Positions 8,113-15,707 of a stretch of 58,398 nt of DNA are shown here, in pieces (positions within the stretch are counted from its first letter, which is position 1; the number at the start of each line of letters is the position of its first letter). Source of the stretch: Longimicrobium sp. (lineage in GTDB: Bacteria > Gemmatimonadota > Gemmatimonadetes > Longimicrobiales > Longimicrobiaceae); contig DASVQP010000048.1 of assembly GCA_036389135.1 (NCBI GenBank), forward strand, positions 1-58,398, in the 5' to 3' direction. The notes below the pieces were generated by a model that saw only the letters and a list, made by a program, of their open reading frames with translations, did no database searches and was not told where the DNA came from. The position numbers and the translations under genes were made by a program.

Positions 8113-8919
8113 GTGTCGCTTTTCAGGAGTCGCGGAAGATCCTCAACGCCGGTGCGCGGGGGCGAAGGCGAGCAGGGGCCGTACCGTTCGCGGTACGACA
8201 TCGCACGCGAAGGTTACGAGATGCGCGTGTCCCAGCTCGCGCGCGCGCTGGACCAGTCGAGCCTGAAAAATTACCTGTCGGCCCTCGGCAACATCGTCCT
8301 CGGCATCGGGATCGTGATGATCGCCCTGCGCGGCGGCGTGCGGCCGATCTTCATCCCCTACGACCAGTTCGGACGGGTGATTCAGTATGAGGATCTAAGC
8401 CGTTTCAAAGAGCCCTCACGCGCTACCGTCGAGTCAGAGCTAGGGGAGTGGCTCGTGAACGTGCGCGGGATCTACTTCGGTGATCCGGTCGCGCAGATGG
8501 ATCGAGCCCGGTCGGCAAAATGGTTCCTCACTCCGGCGGCCGAGGAGTGGCTGAAGCAGTATTACGACGCTCCCAACCGAAATCCCCGCCAACTCCTGAG
8601 CGAGCTTTCACGGACGGTGGAGCTCGTGAGCATCTCCAAGGATCCGGACCGCCCGCTGTGGTATCTCCAGTGGCGTGAACTCGACACTGCGGCGGGTGGG
8701 GGCGCGGTCGAGTCGATCTGGCAGGCAACTCTCAAGATTGACTTCGTCCCCGGGCGAACGGAGGAAGCCGTGTGGGCGAATCCCGCGGGCATCCGGATCT
8801 CCGCGATCGAATGGAACCGCCTGCGCGAGCGAACCACTACCCCCGCCTCCGCTGCACCCCCGCCGCCGCCGGCCACGCCGATCCCGTCGCCGGTCGATTC
8901 GACTGCGGCCGGCGGGTGA
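8113..8919 (+). CDS. trbF: TrbF/VirB8-family inner-membrane protein
   Basis: A bitopic assembly factor that contacts most other T4SS components. GTG 8113 gives 268 aa. It has a short cytoplasmic N-terminus, one transmembrane helix near residues 56-76 (YLSALGNIVLGIGIVMIALRGG) and a periplasmic NTF2-like domain. That domain contains the TrbF/VirB8-type end motif NPAGIRISAIEW, where relatives commonly have NPLGI. The C-terminus is a Pro/Ala-rich tail (PPPPPATPIPSP). It is the last gene before the opposite-strand cassette. Normally trbG would follow directly, so its separation from trbG here is unusual. Confidence 0.88.
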   Translation: MSLFRSRGRSSTPVRGGEGEQGPYRSRYDIAREGYEMRVSQLARALDQSSLKNYLSALGNIVLGIGIVMIALRGGVRPIFIPYDQFGRVIQYEDLSRFKEPSRATVESELGEWLVNVRGIYFGDPVAQMDRARSAKWFLTPAAEEWLKQYYDAPNRNPRQLLSELSRTVELVSISKDPDRPLWYLQWRELDTAAGGGAVESIWQATLKIDFVPGRTEEAVWANPAGIRISAIEWNRLRERTTTPASAAPPPPPATPIPSPVDSTAAGG

Positions 8920-9068
8920 TCAATCAACTACCACGACCAAGCTTCCAGACGGCTCCGCTCCTCGCAGGGAAAGTTGTCGCACGTACAACGGCGGCGGCTT
9001 CTTGGGCTTAATCCTCCCCAGTTTAGCAGCCTCTATTTACTTTACACATTTCCTCCCGTGAAAGTGCA

Positions 9069-11165
9069 CTAGGTTGATGCACCGCACGTGGCCTGAGTCA
9101 AATCCCTCTCTCGCTTGATGTGGTCACAGTGCGTCCGGGATTGCAGCAGCACCGCCCTTTGCGACCAGAGCCCCATCAACTCGCCCATCGCGTCGGTCCA
9201 TTCCGCTTCGGATGGAAACGCCGCTTTCCCGAGTACCTGATCCACCCGGCATGCCTCGTTCACCAGCGCAAGCGCGGCGAACATGGTTTGTGAGATCGGG
9301 ATGTGCGTTCTCGTGAAATGGCGGGACGCCGTAGACTCGAGGGCGTAAAGCACGGCGCGCGTGCCCGCTTTTTGTCGAGTGCGCCGCACGAGCTTCCAGT
9401 GGTCGGGCACCGTCACGTCCAACGGAAGCACGAGGTCGTACCGCTCGTCAATCCTCTGTTTGCGTACGATGAAATTGCCGACGACGAGCACGTCAAGGTC
9501 CGTCGTCAAAAAGCATGTGACGGCGTCATTCACGGAGTCGACGATCGGCTCCACGTCATTGTTGAACGACGTGTTGAGCACGGCGGGCACGCCCGTGAGG
9601 GTCTGGAACTCGCTGATAAGGCGCCAATACAGCGGGTCGATTTCCCGGGAGACCGTCTGGACACGGGCCGAACCGTCCACGTGGGTCACCGCCGCCAGAC
9701 GCGCGCGAGCTGAAGGTTTCACCTGAAGCGTGAACGTCATGAACGACAGGTTGGCCCGGCTTCCCGGCAATTCAATCAGACCTTCGACCTCTTCCGCGAG
9801 GATGGAGGGAGCGAATGGTCGGTACGCTTCCCGGCGCTTGATCATGCGATTGATGCGCCTGCTGTTCTCCGGCGGTCGGGGATCCGCCAGGATGCTGCGG
9901 TGGCCCAACGCCCGCGGTCCAAATTCCGCACGCCCCTGCACCCATCCGATGACGAGGCCGTCGGCCAACAGGCGAGCCGCCTTGCGAGGAACATCGGGGT
10001 GCCGGCTGATGTCCAGCAGCGCACCCCATCCCTGGAGTGTCTCCTCGACTTTCAGGTCGTCGCCAACCTCGGCGCCAAAGAAGATGTGGGCGAGCGGCGC
10101 GCGTATGGGATCACCCTGAGTGGACTCGTGCGCGGCCATCGCCGCACCAAGCGCTCCACCTGCATCGTGCGCTGCGGGCTGCACGAATATGGAGGCAAAG
10201 CCTCCTTCGCGGAGCAGCCGCCCGTTGAGCGTGCAGTTGTGCCCCACGCCTCCCGCGAGGCAGAGGTTGGCTTGATGGCTGCGCTCGCGGTGATGCGAAA
10301 GAACGTGCAGCACGATGGTTTCGAGTGCACCCTGAAGGCCGGCCGCGAAATCTTTGTGCAACCGGGTGAACGACTCACCTCTTCGCCGCGCGAGCCTGAG
10401 GAGCCCACTGTCCACCATCGCGCTCCAGCGGTCCACACGGCTGGCGAGCTCGAACTCTCCGGCAGGGAGCAGCCGGTACATCGACGTGAAGAGATCCTTG
10501 AAACGCTCAGCGTCGCCGTATGGAGCCAGTCCCATGACCTTATATTCATCGAACCGGTTGTATCCGAGAAACCGGATCATGTCCGAATACAGGTTGCCGA
10601 GCGAGAGCTCGACTGGGTATTCCCGGATCGTCTCTATCCCGTTCATGTCACCAACACCGATCATCCCCGACAAATTGTCGCCCGAGCCGTCGAGGGACAC
10701 CACAAGGCTTTCATGAAACCCCGAGTGCCTGAACGCGCTCCACAGGTGTGCGCGATGGTGATTGCAGAAGAACAAGCGCGCGGATACGTCTACGCCGAAC
10801 TCCCGGTCGAAGATGTCACAGATCACCTCGCGTACGCTGTACGCCTGTTGGCCGGGATCCTCGAGAAACGCGTTGACCGACGGCAGACCCGCGTCCGCTG
10901 GAAAGACCTGCCGCGTCCGCTCTTCGAAATTCAACGCGATCAGGTCGACCGATCGGAGATCCACGCCCCCGATCTCCAGACACCGCCGGATCGCGTGGGC
11001 GGGAAAACAATTCGAGTGCTTGATCCGGTTCAGGCGCTCTTCCTCGACCGCGCTTACCACGACACCATCCCTGAGCAGCACGGCGGCGCCGTCGTGGGTG
11101 GACCACCCGGGTGCCGCATCTTGGTCGCTGCGCAGGATTCCCCCATGCCAGCCGAGTATTAACAT
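9069..11165 (-). CDS. Carbamoyltransferase, NodU/CmcH/TobZ family
   Basis: Enzymes of this family make carbamoyl adenylate from carbamoyl phosphate and ATP and transfer the carbamoyl group to a hydroxyl on a sugar, antibiotic or other small molecule. ATG 11165 follows a strong GAGGAG site; 698 aa is slightly longer than typical (about 550-600). The Kae1-like N-terminal half shows HDGAA near residue 25, the metal-binding NHHRAH near 133-138, DGSGD near 155 and the LAGGVGHNCTLNG loop. The C-terminal YrdC-like half shows GRAEFGPRALGHRS at about 411-424 followed by REAYRPFAPSIL. The substrate cannot be predicted. It is the last gene of a minus-strand cassette lying inside the T4SS cluster. A C-terminal extension of about 100 aa, after LVLPLDVTVPDHW, is unassigned. 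Confidence 0.93.
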   Translation of the reverse strand: MLILGWHGGILRSDQDAAPGWSTHDGAAVLLRDGVVVSAVEEERLNRIKHSNCFPAHAIRRCLEIGGVDLRSVDLIALNFEERTRQVFPADAGLPSVNAFLEDPGQQAYSVREVICDIFDREFGVDVSARLFFCNHHRAHLWSAFRHSGFHESLVVSLDGSGDNLSGMIGVGDMNGIETIREYPVELSLGNLYSDMIRFLGYNRFDEYKVMGLAPYGDAERFKDLFTSMYRLLPAGEFELASRVDRWSAMVDSGLLRLARRRGESFTRLHKDFAAGLQGALETIVLHVLSHHRERSHQANLCLAGGVGHNCTLNGRLLREGGFASIFVQPAAHDAGGALGAAMAAHESTQGDPIRAPLAHIFFGAEVGDDLKVEETLQGWGALLDISRHPDVPRKAARLLADGLVIGWVQGRAEFGPRALGHRSILADPRPPENSRRINRMIKRREAYRPFAPSILAEEVEGLIELPGSRANLSFMTFTLQVKPSARARLAAVTHVDGSARVQTVSREIDPLYWRLISEFQTLTGVPAVLNTSFNNDVEPIVDSVNDAVTCFLTTDLDVLVVGNFIVRKQRIDERYDLVLPLDVTVPDHWKLVRRTRQKAGTRAVLYALESTASRHFTRTHIPISQTMFAALALVNEACRVDQVLGKAAFPSEAEWTDAMGELMGLWSQRAVLLQSRTHCDHIKRERDLTQATCGAST

Positions 11166-11222
11166 TGCTTTATATTCTCCTCAAAACCGAGCTGCGGGAC
11201 GTATGATGACGGGGTTCCGGCC

Positions 11223-12137
11223 TCAATCGTAAAGATCGCGCACGTCGGTCAGGGTAAGGACATCCGCGAGGTCGTCCAGCAGCACGACGTCCATCTCCAT
11301 CGCGGGTTGCCGAAGCGATGCGAAATCGATGAGCCCACGCTGCCTGAGGATTTCCTTCCGGATTGCGAGACCGATCTTTGGCTGTCCCTCGAATACGAGG
11401 AGCGGGAGATACTTGGCATAGACCGCCGCCGCTCCGGCCCGGTCGTGGGCATTCCAGCTTCGCAGGATCTCGAGCAGGATCTCGGGATAGGCGAAACCGG
11501 TCATCGTGCCGCTCGCGCCACGCCGCAGTTCATCGAGGAAGTAGACCCCGCCCATTCCGCCTAGAATGGTCCTGCCCTCGTCGAGAAGCTCGCGCGTCTG
11601 GTGGATCCGCCACGGTGTTGGAACACTCTCGAGCTTGATCGTGCAGATCTGGGGAACCGCCCGGAGCAACTCCGCCATTTCGGCCGGCGTCAGGTGGACC
11701 CCCGAGGCCTCGGGATAGTCCTGAAGCACGATGCTGATCCCAATGGCATCTGCAACGCGACGAAAACAGTCCACGAGTGGCGAGCCCCCCTGTATGCCGC
11801 GCGGCGGCGCGATCATGACGCTCGCGGCTCCCGCCGCCTCGGCGGCGACGGAGGCGGCAACTGTCACGTCGAGTTGCATGCTGGAGGTACCCACCACGAC
11901 GGGTACGCGTCCCCGCGCGACATCCAACGCCACCGATACGATGAGGGCACGCTCGTCGGTCGATAGCTTGGGCGCTTCGCCGGCGACTCCCAAGACGGTC
12001 ACGCCATCGACCCCCGTCTCAATCGTCGAATCGAGCAAGCGGCGCAGGCTTCCCTCGTCAACCCGACCACGTTCGTCGAACGGAGTGATAATGATGCTGT
12101 ATATACCCGACAGGCCCTGCACCATAGAAATATCCAT
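11223..12137 (-). CDS. Dihydrodipicolinate synthase/N-acetylneuraminate lyase (DapA) family protein
   Basis: A class I (Schiff-base) aldolase of the DapA/NanA superfamily, which condenses or cleaves pyruvate-type keto acids. It is 304 aa, the normal family size, from ATG 12137 with an AGGAGA site. The catalytic lysine is in CTIKLES (about residue 167) and the tyrosine in VLQDYPEASG (about 141), matching the E. coli DapA pair Tyr133/Lys161. The pyruvate-binding loop reads GVAGEAPKLS instead of the canonical GTTGE(S/A) form, and the third residue is not Thr or Ser. That makes a true lysine-biosynthesis role less likely and suggests a specialised substrate. It lies 57 nt upstream of the carbamoyltransferase gene and is probably co-transcribed with it. 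Confidence 0.92.
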   Translation of the reverse strand: MDISMVQGLSGIYSIIITPFDERGRVDEGSLRRLLDSTIETGVDGVTVLGVAGEAPKLSTDERALIVSVALDVARGRVPVVVGTSSMQLDVTVAASVAAEAAGAASVMIAPPRGIQGGSPLVDCFRRVADAIGISIVLQDYPEASGVHLTPAEMAELLRAVPQICTIKLESVPTPWRIHQTRELLDEGRTILGGMGGVYFLDELRRGASGTMTGFAYPEILLEILRSWNAHDRAGAAAVYAKYLPLLVFEGQPKIGLAIRKEILRQRGLIDFASLRQPAMEMDVVLLDDLADVLTLTDVRDLYD

Positions 12138-12205
12138 GTAAAGGGATCTCCTGGGTTACGCCGCCGCGCGGTGCCGAGCGAGGCTGCTGATTCGTGGATG
12201 TGCTC

Positions 12206-13030
12206 TTAACGGCCGCGTCCGACAACGAGTGCGGGGGGGAAGCTTACCGAGTATTTGAGCTGTTCCGTGGAAAGGTCGATGATTTCCTGCAGTCGCTTGG
12301 AAGGAAGGCGGTAGATCACCTGCACGTCTGTCGTCTCTACGACCTCGGTATCGTCGAAGATGGTGAAGTTGCGATCGAGTCGCCGCGTAGGAGTCACCGT
12401 GTCCGTCTGAAGGTCCTCGAGCCAGATGATCCGCACCTCGATTCCTGCCTCCGCCTGCTCTTCGAGAATACTGGTACAGTCCGAGTTCCACACTCCGCCG
12501 GGGTCGATCACTTGGACGCGGGTCAACAAAAAGGTACGCACGAATTTTACGCCGCTGCTGCGCCGTCGCCTGCTCACCTCAATGATCGACCTGAACCTCG
12601 CCGAGGTCGCCCACCTCGTCAGGTCGTCGACGGTTCTGCTGACGTTCGACGCGTAAACGCGCCGTTCCGCACGCTCGTAAAGGACGGGTATCCGAACCGC
12701 CGCGATGTGCGAGGGCACCTCGCCGGCGCTTAGCCGCTTCGCGAGCGAGGTGATCTCACCTTCCAACTGGGCATCGTTGATCTCGGCGCAGAGCCGATAG
12801 AGCTCCATCGCCCGGCGGAGTTCCTCCACGATGTGTTGCTGTGCCTCTTTGATATCCGTTTGTAGACGCTGCTCGATCAGCGTCAGAGCGACGGACACGG
12901 AGGTGCCCGTTGCGAAGACGACAAAGCTGTCCTTGTCGTCCAGCTTGAGGAGCACGCTCGCGATCAGCGTAAGCACGACTGTCGCGAAAAAACTGATGAT
13001 GGGAAACAGCGCCTTATTGGACTCCTTCAC
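12206..13030 (-). CDS. Two-helix membrane protein with a soluble C-terminal domain, unknown function
   Basis: The first gene of the minus-strand cassette starts at GTG 13030 with GAGG six bases upstream; an in-frame stop lies just before it, so no longer start exists. It encodes 274 aa with two hydrophobic helices near residues 9-30 (FFATVVLTLIASVLLKL) and 34-52. A helical linker follows (QHIVEELRRAMELYRLCAEI). The remaining 170 residues form an alpha/beta domain with segments such as EAGIEVRIIWLEDL and NFTIFDDTEVV. These are reminiscent of phospholipase-D-like folds, but I see no HKD motif. It is 68 nt upstream of the DapA-family gene. The DNA here and just upstream is visibly less GC-rich than the trb genes, supporting acquisition of the cassette by transfer. 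Function unknown. Confidence 0.75.
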   Translation of the reverse strand: MKESNKALFPIISFFATVVLTLIASVLLKLDDKDSFVVFATGTSVSVALTLIEQRLQTDIKEAQQHIVEELRRAMELYRLCAEINDAQLEGEITSLAKRLSAGEVPSHIAAVRIPVLYERAERRVYASNVSRTVDDLTRWATSARFRSIIEVSRRRRSSGVKFVRTFLLTRVQVIDPGGVWNSDCTSILEEQAEAGIEVRIIWLEDLQTDTVTPTRRLDRNFTIFDDTEVVETTDVQVIYRLPSKRLQEIIDLSTEQLKYSVSFPPALVVGRGR

Positions 13031-13212
13031 TAGCTGCCTCGTTGAACGCGACCATGGATTTTAAGAGGGTACTTTCGATCAATATCACATTCCGCCCGTT
13101 TCACCGCCAGTCCGGGGTTCGTTCATCTGCGCATGCGTTCGAGGTGCCCGCGGAGGAAGTCACGGTCGTGGAGTGATCCTGACCGTCACGTCAGGAACGA
13201 AGGGTTCGTCGC

Positions 13213-13246
13213 TTCAAGAACCGTTCGTTGGAGGTCACGGTATCTC
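13213..13246 (+). promoter_or_regulatory. Repeated promoter-like element, copy 3 (upstream of trbG)
   Basis: The third copy of the element. TTCAAGAACCGTTCG starts at 13213. GAACC is at 13218-13222 and GGTATCT at 13239-13245, with a 16-nt spacer. It lies 66 nt before the trbG start and just outside the right end of the minus-strand cassette. Its presence gives the trbG-trbI-virD4 block its own expression signal and may explain how the split T4SS cluster remains coordinated. Confidence 0.55.
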
Positions 13247-13311
13247 GCGGGAGAGCCCGTCACGACACATGGCGGCGGGCGCGGGTCTCCGCGGACTCCA
13301 CGCACAGGCAA

Positions 13312-14268
13312 ATGAACCGAATTCTCCGATTGGCCGCGGTCGCGGTCGTGTTGATCCTCCCCCCGCGGCTGGACGCCCAGCCGGACACTCCGGTCGTGCA
13401 ACCGCCCCGCGCGGCGACGGCCCGTCCCGTACAGGAGGACGCCGCCGTCATCGCGGCGACGCGGGAATTCCAGCGAAGCGGCCAGGCACGCGCCCTCCGC
13501 GTGGGTTCCTATATGGTCTATCCGTTCGGGCAGACCCAGCCGCGAGTGACGTGTGCCCCGCTGCGCGCGTGCAACATCCAGTTGGAGGAGGGGGAGCGCC
13601 CGCCCCCCGGGACCTCGGAGTTCAAGCCGTTCACTGGCGACCTCGAGCGCTGGTTCGTCGGTACGACTCCCGGCCCGCGCAATACGACGCTGGTGGTAGT
13701 GCAGCCCGCCGACTGCAACCTGACCACCAACCTCACCATCCCGACCGATCGGCGCATCTATCACCTCACGCTGGACTCCCCGCCGTGTGCCGCCCGCGAC
13801 ACGGCAGGGCAGAATCCCGACCTCCCATACAACCGGATCGTCCGCTTCTACTACCCGGAGGAGCTGATGCGCCGGCTTGCCGCCGACGAGGAGGCGCAGG
13901 TGCAGGAGGCCGAGGCCGAAAGCGCACGGCAGGTCCAGGTGTCGGCCACGCCGTTCGATCCGGCCTCGCTCGACTTCGCCTACTTCATGTGCCGCGACCG
14001 CGGCTATCCGTGGCGACCCGACCAGGTCTTCGCGGACGCTGAGCACACCTACATCAAGCTCCCCGCTGCGGGCGTGCCCGGAGAGGTCCCGGTGCTCTTC
14101 GAGGTGGGGCAGAGGGGAGAGCTGGTGCTGATCAACTACGCCGTGCGGGGAGGCTTCTACGTCGTTGACCGCGTGTTGCGGCGCGGTGTGCTGGTGGTCG
14201 GCACCGGGCGCGAGCGCGAGGAGCAGCGGCTGCTGATCACAAAGGATCGGAGGGAGTGCAGCCGATGA
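13312..14268 (+). CDS. trbG: TrbG/VirB9-family outer-membrane-complex protein
   Basis: A periplasmic protein of the T4SS core complex that pairs with VirB10. I choose ATG 13312, which gives a clean signal peptide (RILRLAAVAVVLILPPRLDA, cut before QPDTP) and 318 aa; the frame is open further upstream without a signal. The central part has the family's beta-rich pattern with a conserved segment near NLTIPTDRRIYHLTL, where relatives have (N)L.V.T.RR.Y.L. The C-terminal domain includes FDYA-like FAYFM, DQVFADAEHTYIKLP and the terminal VLVVGTGREREEQRLLI. It overlaps trbI by four bases (ATGA). Confidence 0.88.
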   Translation: MNRILRLAAVAVVLILPPRLDAQPDTPVVQPPRAATARPVQEDAAVIAATREFQRSGQARALRVGSYMVYPFGQTQPRVTCAPLRACNIQLEEGERPPPGTSEFKPFTGDLERWFVGTTPGPRNTTLVVVQPADCNLTTNLTIPTDRRIYHLTLDSPPCAARDTAGQNPDLPYNRIVRFYYPEELMRRLAADEEAQVQEAEAESARQVQVSATPFDPASLDFAYFMCRDRGYPWRPDQVFADAEHTYIKLPAAGVPGEVPVLFEVGQRGELVLINYAVRGGFYVVDRVLRRGVLVVGTGREREEQRLLITKDRRECSR

Positions 14269-15665
14269 GCACCCCTCCCGAGGATCGCCCGACGGTGCCC
14301 GTGGTGGAGGACGACGCGGATGTAGGACGCTCGATCCAGGTTCAGGAAGCGAACGAGCCGAGGGTGGACGACACTCCGGTCGAGGAGGGCCCGAGGCGCA
14401 GGCTGCTGGTGGTGCTCGCGGCCGTCGTTGGGGCGCTGCTGCTCTGGCTCCTGTTCCGGTCGGTCCCCGCCGAGCCGACTCCCGGCGCCTCCGAGACCGG
14501 TGCAGAAAGCGAGGCCGTAGAGGACATCGCGAACGCGTCCGATCCGAGCTGGATGAACGCGGACACCGCGAGGCGTGTCGGCGCCGCTCCGGGCCAGGTG
14601 GTACCCCCGGTCTACGGACCCGCAGGTGCGGGCCCGGCCTATGGGCAGGTGCCGGGGGACAGTGCCGCGGTTCCACCCGGTGCCCCGGCCGCTACCCCTG
14701 ACGCGGAGGCCGCGCAGGCGGAAGCGCCGGATCCGCGCCGTGAAGCGTTCCTTTCCGCCCTACGATCGAAGCCGCTGCAGAGCGGAGCGAGCTTCGGTTC
14801 CGACGCTCCGGTGCAGGCCGCCGGCTCGACCACGGGTGAAATTCCGCCGCCTCCGAGCATGGAGGAGATGCAGGCCACCGCCGAGGCGGAGGCAGTCCGG
14901 CGATCGAGCCCGTCCGCCGCTACGACCGGGTTCAGGGCCGGCGGCGCGGGAACGCCGCCGTACGTCGACTACAGCGCGCCCGAGCCGGCGCGCACCGGGT
15001 CACGCTCGTCGTACATGAACGGGGGTCTCGGCCCCGCACCGCAGGCTGCCGCCCAGCATCGAATGGCACCGCGCGCCGCCGCGGGCGACGGAGGCCAGGT
15101 GGTCATCCCGGTCGGAACCATCATCGAGGGGCAGCTCCACACTGCCGTCAACTCGGACCGCCCGGGCAACGTCGTCGGGATGGTCACCCGCAACGTGTAC
15201 AACGCGACCCAGCGCGTGGTCGTGGTCCCGATGTACAGCTGGCTTTTCGGGACCTACGAGAGCGACGTCGCGGCCGGCCAGGCGCGGCTGGTTGTCCAGT
15301 GGACCGCGATTCGGTTCCCCAGCGGCGAGACGTACGACCTGCCCGCGCTTCGTGCGGGGGATCGCACCGGGGCAAGCGGCCTCCGCGGCCGCGTCAACAA
15401 CCACTACGGCACGATCTTCGGCCACGCGCTGCTCTCCTCCGTGGTCGCCGGCGCGTTCGTCGGGCGGAGCGACAACGGCGACGCGGCTACTCGTTCTAGG
15501 CGTGAGGCCATCGCGGATGCCACCGCCGGGCAGCTCGGCCAGACCGCCAGCGAGGTGACGCGGAGGAACCTCGACATCAAACCCACGATCACCGTACCGC
15601 GGCTCACGCGATTCTCGATCATCCTCGATCGCGATCTGGTGTTCACTCCGCCTTCCGCCCGGTAG
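14265..15665 (+). CDS. trbI: TrbI/VirB10-family envelope-spanning protein
   Basis: This protein spans both membranes and transmits ATPase energy to the outer-membrane pore. ATG 14265 overlaps the trbG stop in ATGA and has a GGAGGGAG site, giving 466 aa. It has an acidic cytoplasmic N-terminus and one transmembrane helix near residues 47-65 (LLVVLAAVVGALLLWLLF). A long Pro/Ala-rich periplasmic linker follows. The conserved C-terminal beta-barrel starts at about residue 281 (VIPVGTIIEGQLHTAVNSD) and includes SWLFGTYES and the TAIRFPSGETYDLPA segment typical of TrbI. The gene is intact. It is followed by virD4 after 42 nt. Confidence 0.92.
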   Translation: MSTPPEDRPTVPVVEDDADVGRSIQVQEANEPRVDDTPVEEGPRRRLLVVLAAVVGALLLWLLFRSVPAEPTPGASETGAESEAVEDIANASDPSWMNADTARRVGAAPGQVVPPVYGPAGAGPAYGQVPGDSAAVPPGAPAATPDAEAAQAEAPDPRREAFLSALRSKPLQSGASFGSDAPVQAAGSTTGEIPPPPSMEEMQATAEAEAVRRSSPSAATTGFRAGGAGTPPYVDYSAPEPARTGSRSSYMNGGLGPAPQAAAQHRMAPRAAAGDGGQVVIPVGTIIEGQLHTAVNSDRPGNVVGMVTRNVYNATQRVVVVPMYSWLFGTYESDVAAGQARLVVQWTAIRFPSGETYDLPALRAGDRTGASGLRGRVNNHYGTIFGHALLSSVVAGAFVGRSDNGDAATRSRREAIADATAGQLGQTASEVTRRNLDIKPTITVPRLTRFSIILDRDLVFTPPSAR

Positions 15666-15707
15666 GCGCGCTCCCGGCCACTCAGAAAACTCACGAAGTC
15701 GATCCAC

